Assembly: GCA_002701645.1 (NCBI GenBank)
Contig: NZWP01000022.1
Span: forward strand, 21,982-65,428
Source: Fidelibacterota bacterium
GTDB lineage: Bacteria > Fidelibacterota > Marinisomatia > Marinisomatales > Marinisomataceae
Direction: 5' to 3'
DNA: 43,447 nt
A program made the translations under genes and the position numbers. Of the stretch, positions 8,270 to 16,904 are shown piece after piece. Each line of letters starts with the position of its first letter. Within the stretch, counting starts at the first letter, position 1. Under the pieces are notes generated by a model. It was not told where the DNA came from. It saw only the letters and a list, made by a program, of their open reading frames with translations, and did no database searches.

Positions 8270-9618
8270 TATGCCAGCTTATTTAATGCACGCTTAAAAC
8301 AGTCCATTCCAAAATCAATATCTTCGGTCGTAACATTTAAATGTGGTCTAAAGCGTATTGAATAATTTCCAGAACCTAATAGAATTGAACCTTCATCCAT
8401 AAGAAGCTCTGATAATTTGTCTCTTTTATCGCTTGAAGGCAAATCAAAGGCACAATACAGCCCTTTTCCTCTTGCGTTTGATACAAAACCAGGGTATTCA
8501 TTTTGAAGCTCTTTCATGCTATTTAAAAGGTATAGTCCATTTTTAGCTGCTTGATCTACTAAATTATCTCGTTCAATCAGTTCTAAATAAATAGTTAATC
8601 GTACCATATCAACTAAACTTCCACCCCATGTAGAATTAATACGACTTGATTCTTGAAACACATTACCTTCTACTTCATCTACGCGAGTACTAGCAGCAAT
8701 ACCGCAAACCTGTGTTTTCTTACCAAATGAGATGATATCAGGTTTAGCTGACAAACCATCTCCACAGTCACATTCAGATTCACAACTTCCTGATGAGAAG
8801 TGTTGATGGGCCCACATTTTTCCTGTGATACCAATACCGGTCTGTACTTCATCATAAATAAGCATAATATCGTTTTCGTTGGCAATCTCTCTTAATGCCT
8901 GCATAAACTCGCATCTGAAATGATTGTCTCCACCTTCACCTTGTATAGGCTCTAAAATAATAGAAGCAATATTATCTGGATTTGCAGCAATAGCTTCTTT
9001 GATTTCATGCAATGATTGTTTCTCTAATGCTTGAACGTGCTCTAGATTATCTTTTAAAGGAAATGTAATCTTAGGGTTACTAACCCTAGGCCAATCAAAT
9101 TTTGGAAAATACATTGTTTTTCTTTTATCTGGAGAATCAGTTAGAGACATGGTATATCCTGTTCGTCCATGAAAGCATTGCTTAAAATGAAGGACTTTCT
9201 CTCCTTTAGCGCTACTTCCTTTTGCTAAATTTTTTCTACGTTTCCAATCAAATGCAACTTTTAAAGCATTTTCAACTGCCAGACCGCCACCCTCTATAAA
9301 GAAAGTATGTGGTAAATAATCTGGTTGAGCTACACGCTTAAAGGTTTGCATGAATTCTGCCATTTCTTGTGAATAAACATCTGAATTTGTTGGCTTGTTA
9401 ATTGCAGCAATACGCAATCTTTCGGATTGTTCTAATACGTAAGGATGGTTATATCCAACAGAAAGAGATGCAAACATAGAAAATAAATCTAAATACTCTT
9501 TACCACTAACCTTATCAACTAACCAAGATCCATGGGATTTTTCTAAATCAATAATTGGAGACATTCCATCTGCAAGAATACTTTGAGAAATTACTTTCCT
9601 AATATCCGCTTTATTCAT
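8269..9618 (-). CDS. lat: L-lysine 6-transaminase, with a cysteine-rich insertion
   Basis: A 449-residue class III PLP aminotransferase matching lysine epsilon-aminotransferase, which converts L-lysine and 2-oxoglutarate to 2-aminoadipate semialdehyde and glutamate. Evidence is the start DLEKSHGSWLVDKVSGKEYLD, FHGRTGYTMSLTDSP, LEPIQGEGGDNHF, IYDEVQTGIGITG and the PLP-lysine block SFGKKTQVCGI (Lys about 299). A short insertion just before that block, S-G-S-C-E-S-E-C-D-C-G-D-G (about residues 273-286), adds three closely spaced Cys that I do not associate with the family. No lysine pathway partner lies in the window. It starts three bases after the MutL/DUF6754 membrane block and may simply share its transcript. 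Confidence 0.9.
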   Translation of the reverse strand: MNKADIRKVISQSILADGMSPIIDLEKSHGSWLVDKVSGKEYLDLFSMFASLSVGYNHPYVLEQSERLRIAAINKPTNSDVYSQEMAEFMQTFKRVAQPDYLPHTFFIEGGGLAVENALKVAFDWKRRKNLAKGSSAKGEKVLHFKQCFHGRTGYTMSLTDSPDKRKTMYFPKFDWPRVSNPKITFPLKDNLEHVQALEKQSLHEIKEAIAANPDNIASIILEPIQGEGGDNHFRCEFMQALREIANENDIMLIYDEVQTGIGITGKMWAHQHFSSGSCESECDCGDGLSAKPDIISFGKKTQVCGIAASTRVDEVEGNVFQESSRINSTWGGSLVDMVRLTIYLELIERDNLVDQAAKNGLYLLNSMKELQNEYPGFVSNARGKGLYCAFDLPSSDKRDKLSELLMDEGSILLGSGNYSIRFRPHLNVTTEDIDFGMDCFKRALNKLA

Positions 9619-9621
9619 TTA

Positions 9622-10395
9622 TTAACCTTCCTTTTTTTCAGGATTTTGGAATGACCAAAAACCTAGTATAACTACAACAAACAACATCATCCAAAACGTT
9701 CCATAGTTATAATCAGGAGAAGAAAATAAAATTAGATCATTAAAACGACCAATTAATAATGAAATACGTCCCATAACCGCAAAACCAAACGATGCTCCAA
9801 AACTGATCATTAAAAAATAAATTCCTAATCGCGTAAATTTTCCATAAGAACCGGTCTGTTCTCTTGAGAAATAAAAATACATTAATGCGCTAATTGTACC
9901 TACTAAGATAACAATATTATTAAATACGCTGTCTCCTGACATATTAAAAAATGGTAGAGAACCACTAAATATATCTACGGCACTTGCGCTGATTTGACTC
10001 AATACATTAGAGCTTAAATATCCATATGTCTTTAATCCAGCTGCAATCCCTACTGTGTAAGCGATACCCCATCTTGCCATCCAGTTAAACTGCTTAAAAA
10101 TACTAAGCAACATCATTACACCTAATAATAATGGAAAGAAATAAAGAACATTAAATTCATGATTAAAGTCAACTTCGGCAATAAATGCCAAAGGACCGTC
10201 TTTAGGAAATAGTCTCCCAAATAGATTAGGATAAATTTGTGTCCAATAGAAAGTAGCTGCCCAGTAAGCTGCTGACACACCAACAAAAACATGTTCTGCA
10301 ATCTTATAAAAAGGATTATCTCTATATAGGTAAGATAAAATACCTAATGTCAAAAATGCTGCAATCCATGCACCGAGAATTGTAGAAAATGCCAT
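9622..10395 (-). CDS. Polytopic membrane protein, last gene of the MutL/DUF6754 cluster
   Basis: A 257-residue protein with about seven or eight hydrophobic helices and short loops, so almost wholly within the membrane. It opens F-S-T-I-L-G-A-W-I-A-A-F-L-T-L-G-I-L and has the loop RDNPFYKIAEHVFVGVSAAYW. The C-terminus PEKKEG is probably cytoplasmic. No transporter or enzyme family was recognised. It begins one base after the 280-residue protein gene, so the two are translated from one message. Its only functional clue is its place in the block from 16234 to 9622. Confidence 0.75.
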   Translation of the reverse strand: MAFSTILGAWIAAFLTLGILSYLYRDNPFYKIAEHVFVGVSAAYWAATFYWTQIYPNLFGRLFPKDGPLAFIAEVDFNHEFNVLYFFPLLLGVMMLLSIFKQFNWMARWGIAYTVGIAAGLKTYGYLSSNVLSQISASAVDIFSGSLPFFNMSGDSVFNNIVILVGTISALMYFYFSREQTGSYGKFTRLGIYFLMISFGASFGFAVMGRISLLIGRFNDLILFSSPDYNYGTFWMMLFVVVILGFWSFQNPEKKEG

Positions 10396-10396
10396 A

Positions 10397-11239
10397 CTAA
10401 TATTTCCTCTCTCTTCTCTCTGTTATAAAATATGCTAGATTACCTAGAACGATAAAGAATACAATAACCAAATGTGCAAATGATTGTGCAGCCATTCCTT
10501 TAATTGCAATACCTGGCGTACCAATTAACTTTTCGTACTCTGCTGCTCCTGGCATTCCAGCAAGAATTCCTCTTACTTGCCCACTCTGAACATAAGGCAT
10601 CACTTCATTTACTTGAATTGATGTTGTTCCAGACGATAATGGCACACCGGTTGGATCTCCGCCATATTGCACCCATTCAAAAGTACCTGGATACCCAGCA
10701 GAACCAGTAAAGATAAATTGAAAATCTTTTAAATTATTTACACCATCCATCATAGGTATGTCTGCAAGCATTGTTCCTTTAGAGTCTACGGTATAAACCT
10801 TGCGTAAATCACTAGCAAGCCCCTTAACAATCGCTTCATTTCCTGGTCTAAAACCTAATAATACATAGTCTTCATATTCTACTAATTCAAATTCTTTATT
10901 AATCTCCTCTAATGCATCAAGAGCCATATATAGTCCGTCAGGCCATAAACAAGTAATATATATCTGATGGTCTTTGCGTAAAAGCTGTCTCATTACCCCC
11001 AATGTCATTGGATGAATCTCAGGTTTAGTACTTGGACCATAATCAAATGACATCAATACTTTTGAATTTGCAGGAATTGCATCAATTGCATTATAAACTT
11101 TTTCAGTAGTTGGTGTCGTTCTAATCGGTAGGTCTATTGGACGTAAAAGCGGTATGAATACTGCTAAACCAATTAATAGGAAGATAAATCTTCTATCAAC
11201 AGAACCAAACTTTAATATCATATCTTCTAAAAATTTCAT
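10397..11239 (-). CDS. Membrane-anchored protein with a large extracytoplasmic or cytosolic middle domain
   Basis: The 280-residue protein has a helix at about residues 19-36 (F-I-F-L-L-I-G-L-A-V-F-I-P-L-L), a soluble alpha/beta domain of about 215 residues and a second helix near 253-273 before a basic tail (TERRERKY). The middle domain includes SKVLMSFDYGPSTKPEIHP and GILAGMPGAAEYEKL; the strand-Gly pattern suggests a Rossmann-like fold. With two helices both ends lie on the same side, and the basic tail suggests that side is the cytoplasm, so the middle domain would face outward. No family recognised. Start overlaps the upstream stop by one base. Confidence 0.75.
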   Translation of the reverse strand: MKFLEDMILKFGSVDRRFIFLLIGLAVFIPLLRPIDLPIRTTPTTEKVYNAIDAIPANSKVLMSFDYGPSTKPEIHPMTLGVMRQLLRKDHQIYITCLWPDGLYMALDALEEINKEFELVEYEDYVLLGFRPGNEAIVKGLASDLRKVYTVDSKGTMLADIPMMDGVNNLKDFQFIFTGSAGYPGTFEWVQYGGDPTGVPLSSGTTSIQVNEVMPYVQSGQVRGILAGMPGAAEYEKLIGTPGIAIKGMAAQSFAHLVIVFFIVLGNLAYFITERRERKY

Positions 11240-12141
11240 TATTGGTCACCTATATATGATTTTTCTAATCCAAAGATGTAACGTAAACTAGTTACAATAA
11301 TTCCTAAACCAATCCCAATCATAATTGCTCTTGCTCCAGCTAAATTTGGAACCGTATAAACCCACTCTTGTAGTGATGGTAAGAAGAATATTGCAGGTTC
11401 GGTTGGATTCCAATCCATGCTCATACCTAATACAGTAACACCTAATAGACCTAAAACAAATGAACCAAAAATAAGTTTACGGTCTTTGAAGTAAGTACTC
11501 ATAAATATTGTCCCAACAAATACTAGTAGATACATTATCATCCAAGGTGTAATTAAACTACCTATAGGTACTCTACCTAACATAATAATAATACCAGCTA
11601 ACAATAATAATGTAGCTTCAAAATTTCTTGCTCTAAATGCACGATATGAAGCCGAAGCAACATAAAACGCAAGCAATGCAAACATGGTTGCAGATAAAGG
11701 AGTAAAAATACTGTCAAACATCCATTTGAATAAACCACCTTCTGCAGAAATATGTGCTCCCCATTCCACTGCTCTCACAGCTTCTGAAGATCCAGATACT
11801 AAAATAGCTTGTTCGGCTGCCTTTTGTGTAAAGTATACATCTTCACCTACAAAGAAAGCTCCTTTCATAAAGAAACCAATTGTAAAAGCAAAAAAGAAAG
11901 ATGAGATAGCAACGACACTATACTGCCATCCTGACTGTCTTTTTGCTACTTTTAAAAATTGTAATTTTAATAAGTTTAATGCTCCAAGGAAAATTGCAAA
12001 ACTTGCAATAATATCATACCACTGGGTCGCATCGTCATTTACAAACGACTCAATTGACTCATTCTCAATAAACCATCCAAACAAAGTTAAAGATCCAAAG
12101 AATGCAACAATTCCAATTGGAATATATCTCTTTAAAAACAT
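11239..12141 (-). CDS. Polytopic membrane protein of the MutL/DUF6754 cluster
   Basis: A 300-residue protein with about eight hydrophobic helices. A loop of roughly 45 residues (GEDVYFTQKAAEQAILVSGS and following) lies between the third and fourth. The first helix opens IPIGIVAFFGSLTLFGWF. The final segment P-N-L-A-G-A-R-A-I-M-I-G-I-G-L-G is Gly-rich, as in helices that pack closely. I do not recognise a family. It sits between the DUF6754-type gene (one-base gap) and the 280-residue gene (one-base overlap), so co-translation is very likely. Confidence 0.75.
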   Translation of the reverse strand: MFLKRYIPIGIVAFFGSLTLFGWFIENESIESFVNDDATQWYDIIASFAIFLGALNLLKLQFLKVAKRQSGWQYSVVAISSFFFAFTIGFFMKGAFFVGEDVYFTQKAAEQAILVSGSSEAVRAVEWGAHISAEGGLFKWMFDSIFTPLSATMFALLAFYVASASYRAFRARNFEATLLLLAGIIIMLGRVPIGSLITPWMIMYLLVFVGTIFMSTYFKDRKLIFGSFVLGLLGVTVLGMSMDWNPTEPAIFFLPSLQEWVYTVPNLAGARAIMIGIGLGIIVTSLRYIFGLEKSYIGDQ

Positions 12142-12142
12142 C

Positions 12143-13021
12143 CTATAAACCCAACCATGTTAAAAGATTAAAATTAGTTAACCCTAAGTCTGATAAAGCG
12201 CGTGATAACAAAGCAACTCCAATAAAACTAATCAGCATAAGCTTAACCATATCTTGCGTTTTTACACCTGCAATTAATTCAGGTTTTCTTGAAAGATACG
12301 CGCTTGCTGCAAAATATTCTTCACCCATCAATGTATAGTCACAAGCAGTCACAAAGAAAGGAATTTGCGCCTGGGATGCAGTACCTGCAATCTGAATTGC
12401 GCCAATACTATTACCAGTCTCTGCAAATAGCAACGATTCTGCATAAAACTTACCCATATACATACATGCAGCTGGTTTATCTCTTTGCATTATACCATTT
12501 ACTCCTGCCGCATAAGCAAACTGATCATCTGTAATATAATGGACCATATCTTCATTAAACATTTCTGGACGTCCTTGCGTTAAATAAGCTTCTTTACAAG
12601 ATTCTCTAGCAGCTTGCATTACAATAGATCTTGCAACAGGAACATCTAGGCCTGTTTCGTATTGTGCGGTCATTTGAGCTACATGACCTAGAATAATTAC
12701 ACCAGCAACAGTTTCCACCTCATTCATGTCCATAATACCTGGGACATAAAGAATAGGTCGGCCCATTTCAGTAGAACGACCAACAGCTTCTTCTACTGCT
12801 TTTAATCCTGGAATAGTACGTAAAAAAATTGAATCAGTAGAAATTCTAGCTTCCTTGACTTCATTTAACATTACCATTATGATAGTAAGTAAAAGAATAA
12901 ACATTACTGCTCTGTCTGATTGAAAAATATGAATAGAATCTGGAAGTTGAGTCAAAACAAAGGTAAAAAGAGTGATACCTAAAAATCCTAAAGAGTATGT
13001 TTGTATTTGCTTGTTATTCAT
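12143..13021 (-). CDS. DUF6754-type membrane protein
   Basis: A 292-residue protein with two N-terminal helices (about residues 10-27 and 36-55), a soluble domain of about 200 residues and one C-terminal helix (about 258-276). The soluble part reads GRPILYVPGIMDMNEVETVAG, HVAQMTAQYETGLDVPV, AACMYMGKFYAESLLFAETG and FFVTACDYTLMGEEYFAASAYLS; these match my memory of DUF6754, a family of unknown function. That family name needs a profile search. It overlaps the 90-residue gene by eight bases. Its position after an ATPase and a barrel-sandwich protein suggests it is the membrane receptor of the set, which is inference. Confidence 0.75.
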   Translation of the reverse strand: MNNKQIQTYSLGFLGITLFTFVLTQLPDSIHIFQSDRAVMFILLLTIIMVMLNEVKEARISTDSIFLRTIPGLKAVEEAVGRSTEMGRPILYVPGIMDMNEVETVAGVIILGHVAQMTAQYETGLDVPVARSIVMQAARESCKEAYLTQGRPEMFNEDMVHYITDDQFAYAAGVNGIMQRDKPAACMYMGKFYAESLLFAETGNSIGAIQIAGTASQAQIPFFVTACDYTLMGEEYFAASAYLSRKPELIAGVKTQDMVKLMLISFIGVALLSRALSDLGLTNFNLLTWLGL

Positions 13022-13286
13022 TTTTGCCTAATCGCTCTAATTCACTAATTAAAAATTCTACGCTGGAATGCTGTTCAAATAATTCAGCAGCCCTATAATA
13101 ACTATCTGCTTTGACAAATGCACTAATTATTGGCCCAAAAAATACCATTGTTTGACTTCCAATGAAATTTAGAGGCTTTACCATCTCTAAAAAAAAGATT
13201 GAAGGAGTTATTAATTTTAACTTTACTATCTTATTAGCAAGCTTTGATAGGAAAGCTTTGTCGGAATCGGTTAATATATAACTCAC
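13014..13286 (-). CDS. 90-residue protein of the MutL/DUF6754 cluster
   Basis: A 90-residue protein starting at GTG 13286, which overlaps the upstream stop in a GTGA arrangement. The N-terminal third is helical and basic (DSDKAFLSKLANKIVKLKL). A hydrophobic central stretch follows (T-M-V-F-F-G-P-I-I-S-A-F-V), then an acidic helical end (YRAAELFEQHSSVEFLISEL). The centre could lie on or in the membrane. It was not recognised; it may be an adaptor between the soluble and membrane components. Overlaps on both sides support a real gene. Confidence 0.7.
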   Translation of the reverse strand: MSYILTDSDKAFLSKLANKIVKLKLITPSIFFLEMVKPLNFIGSQTMVFFGPIISAFVKADSYYRAAELFEQHSSVEFLISELERLGKNE

Positions 13287-14407
13287 TGCAATTCAACCAT
13301 TTCAAGGTTTGCTCTTGGGATAAGAGTATCTATTCCATCTATAGAAATCTCAGCTACTCTTACCATTGTTTCTGATTCCATCTTCTTTAATTCTGATGGC
13401 AAAGAACTTACCGTTCCAATCTTTCCAAAATTTGGTGAACGAATCACTCTAACAGTACTACCTTCTTGAATACCTTCCGGCTCTTTAGAGAAAGAATCTT
13501 CTGATTCAGACGCACTGCTTATAGGAATTACAATCTCAGGACGAATTACACCCGCTCTTATTTGTGTTGCACCATTCACTGACGCTTCATTTCCATGATT
13601 ATTTTTTAACAAATCAAATGTAGCATCACTCATTGGAATAGATCCATAGCCTTCTGTAAGAATTAACGCTGTAGGTAATTGTTCTGTACCCGTAATCGCC
13701 ACACCTAAATCATACCCTAATACTGCTTTTAAATCATAATAGTTAAATCCGCCTACTACTATTGCGGCCACATTACAGCTCATTGCTTTTTTATAAGCTT
13801 CAAGACTAAGAAATGATCCGCCTATTAAAATTTTTCCTGCCATTTCTTTTGTAATTTGATCAGGTGTTAATTCATCGGAACAACTATTAGATACTAATAC
13901 TAGTTCTCCTCTTTTTTCACCTGCAATTCCAAAAATACCTTGAATAAATGCTGCATCACACTTTAAGATAATTCCTTCTTTTTCAATTACTTTATCTACT
14001 GTACCGCTCACATAAGCATCTACTTCTACTGGTATAGGAACTTCTCTTACTATAACACGTCCTGTGCTTTCAGATATAGACTCAATCGTTCCATCTACAG
14101 GACAATCAACGGAAGATTTAAACATACCAAAAATTCCTGCTGTTTCAGCAATCATATCGCCTTTTTTAACGCTATCGCCTTCTTTGACTACTAAACAATC
14201 AACTACATCCCTAGGTTCAATATTTAAGATATTATTTACTTTTAACATCTGAACATTACCAGGAAGATTAGTAGAAGCAACGATAGTATCAGGAGATAAC
14301 TTATCGCCTTTCTTTACAAGAACTTTACCTTTTAGAGGTAGAATGCGCTCTTTTCTAAAGAGTGTCTTTTTTAATACTTTTAATCCGGGCGTATAGGAAT
14401 GTGCCAT
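13283..14407 (-). CDS. Barrel-sandwich (lipoyl/biotinyl-like) protein with C-terminal KOW motif
   Basis: A 374-residue soluble protein. The first 120 residues hold two lipoyl-like hairpins (LVKKGDKLSPDTIVAS near 30-45 and VKEGDSVKKGDMIAET near 74-90), as in barrel-sandwich hybrid folds of RnfC and HlyD-type proteins. No lysine in a canonical lipoylation or biotinylation tetrapeptide is evident. The middle (about 150-290) is alpha/beta with repeated hydrophobic strands. Near 320-345 is a KOW-like unit, VRVIRSPNFGKIGTVSSLP. Its start directly abuts the stop of the MutL-type ATPase gene. Role unknown; it could scaffold the ATPase to the membrane partners. Confidence 0.75.
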   Translation of the reverse strand: MAHSYTPGLKVLKKTLFRKERILPLKGKVLVKKGDKLSPDTIVASTNLPGNVQMLKVNNILNIEPRDVVDCLVVKEGDSVKKGDMIAETAGIFGMFKSSVDCPVDGTIESISESTGRVIVREVPIPVEVDAYVSGTVDKVIEKEGIILKCDAAFIQGIFGIAGEKRGELVLVSNSCSDELTPDQITKEMAGKILIGGSFLSLEAYKKAMSCNVAAIVVGGFNYYDLKAVLGYDLGVAITGTEQLPTALILTEGYGSIPMSDATFDLLKNNHGNEASVNGATQIRAGVIRPEIVIPISSASESEDSFSKEPEGIQEGSTVRVIRSPNFGKIGTVSSLPSELKKMESETMVRVAEISIDGIDTLIPRANLEMVELQ

Positions 14408-16234
14408 TTAAAATAAATCTCCTTTAGGATATTCATCTACTGCGCTAGACCAATTCAATAAACTGTCAATTCTTTCTGATGGATCAGCTGATAATGTAAT
14501 TGGTCTGTTACGTCCATCAAAGATTAAACCAACTACTCCTCCGTATATAACAGAATCAACTGGCTCTCCTTTTCCGGCACCAACATCTACTCCTCTTGAT
14601 GGTACTACATTAATCTTTACTTCTTCGTAAGGAACCTCAAGCATTTCAAGTGAACCTTCTAAAATTTCTATTTCTTTTGTTGACCCATCTTTAAAGGTTA
14701 GTGACACCTGAGCCATCTTAGATTTTGGCTTAACTTTACCTACTGGAGATACGCATGTTCCAAGCCTAATTAAACAATCGTTATCAAATACCTCTAAAGC
14801 TGCTTGACTTGCATCATCTTTTAATTCCTCTTTATCGATATTTGCAAGCACGCCTAATTGAGGCATCATAAAAATGGAATCCACTGCTAATTGCGTAATA
14901 CCTTCAGGCATGAAAGCATCAATAAGCATTCTAGCAGATTGTTGACGACGTGGAGCATGTGATAATACACCACCCGATCCTACTAACAAATCTAAATCCA
15001 TCATATTCACCAAAGATTTTCCGCTAGAAGACTGTTCAAATGCGTCAGATATAGTACGCTCTGATTGAACCCCTTTAAGACTAGTAGCAAAAGCTTTATG
15101 CTGAATAAAAGATAATCTCAATGCTTCTCTAGCAATTGCCTGTTCGATTACTAATTCTTCTAATGATTGTGGCACTGTAGTTGGACGTATCATCTTGTTA
15201 CCAATACGATTCGTTAATTCGCTACGATCAATATCAAAAGGTACCCATCTTAGTACATTATCCAACCCTGATTCAGCCAATACATTACAGATAGAATAAC
15301 TCATCCCAAGATTAGCACTTACTGTACGATTAAATTTTTCTTCAAATACAGAAAAAATATCTGTTGTTGCGCCACCAATATCAACTCCTACAACAGAAAT
15401 ACCTTCTTTCTTTGCAATCATTTCAATCAATGAACCTACTGCTCCAGGTGTCGGCATAATAGGAGCGTCTGTCCAAGACATTAATTTTTTATATCCAGGT
15501 GCCTGTGCCATAACATGCTCCATGAATAAATCATGAATCTTATCGCGTGAAGGCTCTAAATTTTCTCTCTCAAGAACTGGTCTAATATTATCAACAATAT
15601 CTAAATCTGATATCTCACCAAGTGTTGATTGAATAGAATCTTGTGCCTTATTATTTCCAGCATAAATAACTGGTAATTTATAATTTTGTCCTAAACGAGG
15701 TCGTGGATTTGCAGCTGCTAAAATTTCAGCCAATTCCATTACATGAGTTGTAGTTCCGCCGTCAGTTCCACCGGATAACAATATCATGTCGGGTCTTAAC
15801 TGTCTTATGCGTGTAATCTTCTCATGTGGCAACCTACCATCATTGGATGCTAAAACGTCCATTACGATTGATCCTGCGCCCAATGCAGCTCTTTCTGCGC
15901 TCTCTCCTGACATAGATTTTACTACCCCAGCTACCATCATTTGTAATCCTCCACCAGCAGAGCTTGTAGAAACATAAATATCTACTCCTTTTTCCCCACT
16001 ATCTGGTGTGATAATTTGATCCCCATTTAGAATAGTTCTACCAGACAGCTCTTCGACTTCCATTACGGCATTTAATACACCCTTAGTAACATCTTCAAAA
16101 GGAGCTTCAACGGTTGTAGGGGCTTCCCCTCTAAAAGTGAGTCTATAGCGGCCTTCTTTCCATTCAATTAGAATAGCTTTAGTGGTTGTACTGCCACAAT
16201 CTGTTGCCAATATAGATTTAATTTTTTTACTCAT
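14408..16234 (-). CDS. MutL/GlmL-family ASKHA ATPase
   Basis: A 608-residue protein with the actin/Hsp70/sugar-kinase fold. Phosphate-1 motif is DCGSTTTKA (residues 11-19); phosphate-2 is VGVDIGGATTD (about 283-291); an adenosine-type loop is LVGSGGVLSHAP. The blocks YVSTSSAGGGLQMMVAGVV and LLSGGTDGGTTTHVMEL are characteristic of the glutamate-mutase-linked MutL (GlmL) family, which is unrelated to mismatch-repair MutL. In clostridia glmL lies between the two glutamate mutase subunit genes. Here no mutase gene is present and the neighbours are membrane proteins, so a different use is likely. It overlaps cdsA by four bases. Confidence 0.88.
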   Translation of the reverse strand: MSKKIKSILATDCGSTTTKAILIEWKEGRYRLTFRGEAPTTVEAPFEDVTKGVLNAVMEVEELSGRTILNGDQIITPDSGEKGVDIYVSTSSAGGGLQMMVAGVVKSMSGESAERAALGAGSIVMDVLASNDGRLPHEKITRIRQLRPDMILLSGGTDGGTTTHVMELAEILAAANPRPRLGQNYKLPVIYAGNNKAQDSIQSTLGEISDLDIVDNIRPVLERENLEPSRDKIHDLFMEHVMAQAPGYKKLMSWTDAPIMPTPGAVGSLIEMIAKKEGISVVGVDIGGATTDIFSVFEEKFNRTVSANLGMSYSICNVLAESGLDNVLRWVPFDIDRSELTNRIGNKMIRPTTVPQSLEELVIEQAIAREALRLSFIQHKAFATSLKGVQSERTISDAFEQSSSGKSLVNMMDLDLLVGSGGVLSHAPRRQQSARMLIDAFMPEGITQLAVDSIFMMPQLGVLANIDKEELKDDASQAALEVFDNDCLIRLGTCVSPVGKVKPKSKMAQVSLTFKDGSTKEIEILEGSLEMLEVPYEEVKINVVPSRGVDVGAGKGEPVDSVIYGGVVGLIFDGRNRPITLSADPSERIDSLLNWSSAVDEYPKGDLF

Positions 16235-16878
16235 AAATAATACGCAATAACATAGAACAATGTGACCGGAGTTGTCAATATTAAAGAGTCCAACCTATCT
16301 AACATGCCTCCATGACCCATTAATAGACGAGAAGAATCCTTTATATTTACTCTACGCTTCAAAGACGACTCAAAAATGTCGCCAAAAAATCCAATAATAT
16401 TCAGTATAACAATAAATACACACTTATCTATGAGTGTTAGGTTGAATATAAATTTATCGAATAAGAAGATAAATAATACAGCACTGATAAGTCCTCCAAT
16501 TAAACCAGAATATGTTTTATTTGGACTAATTGATGGTGCAATTTTCTTACCACCAATCCACTTACCAAAAATATACGCAAAAGAGTCATTTACCGAGATG
16601 CCTGCAAATAACATTAATGTAAAATAAGAACCTAGCAATGTATCAATATCTCGCAGTACTAATAAACAAAAAAGACTTCCTAATACATATATAGAACCAA
16701 ACAATACCCATAGTATTGTATTATCATTTTCTGATTTTAGCGATAAAAACTCTTTGAAAGCGATTGCTGCGGATAATACTATAAGAGAATTAAAAATCCA
16801 TCCTCCATTCAATACAGCTAAAACAACGAGAGGAAATCCTGTTAATCCTATAGCTAATCTTGACTTTAAAGCACTCAT
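16231..16878 (-). CDS. cdsA: Phosphatidate cytidylyltransferase
   Basis: A 215-residue integral membrane enzyme that makes CDP-diacylglycerol from phosphatidate and CTP. The signature at the C-terminal end is intact: GDIFESSLKRRVNIKDSS followed by GHGGMLDRLDSL. Upstream are N-D-S-F-A-Y-I-F-G and SPNKTYSGLIGG, also conserved. The protein is shorter than many CdsA (usually about 270) and seems to lack part of the N-terminal helix bundle. It is 26 bases after the lipid kinase gene and overlaps the ATPase gene by four bases. Confidence 0.92.
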   Translation of the reverse strand: MSALKSRLAIGLTGFPLVVLAVLNGGWIFNSLIVLSAAIAFKEFLSLKSENDNTILWVLFGSIYVLGSLFCLLVLRDIDTLLGSYFTLMLFAGISVNDSFAYIFGKWIGGKKIAPSISPNKTYSGLIGGLISAVLFIFLFDKFIFNLTLIDKCVFIVILNIIGFFGDIFESSLKRRVNIKDSSRLLMGHGGMLDRLDSLILTTPVTLFYVIAYYL

Positions 16879-16904
16879 TAGGGCAAACTAATCAAAGTTT
16901 AGAA

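Noticed and set aside
14408-16234. MutL as a DNA mismatch-repair protein
   Set aside because: The motifs are of the ASKHA GlmL family; the GHKL ATPase motifs of mismatch-repair MutL are absent.
14408-16234. Glutamate mutase operon
   Set aside because: No mutS- or mutE-like subunit or B12-binding motif occurs in the neighbouring genes.
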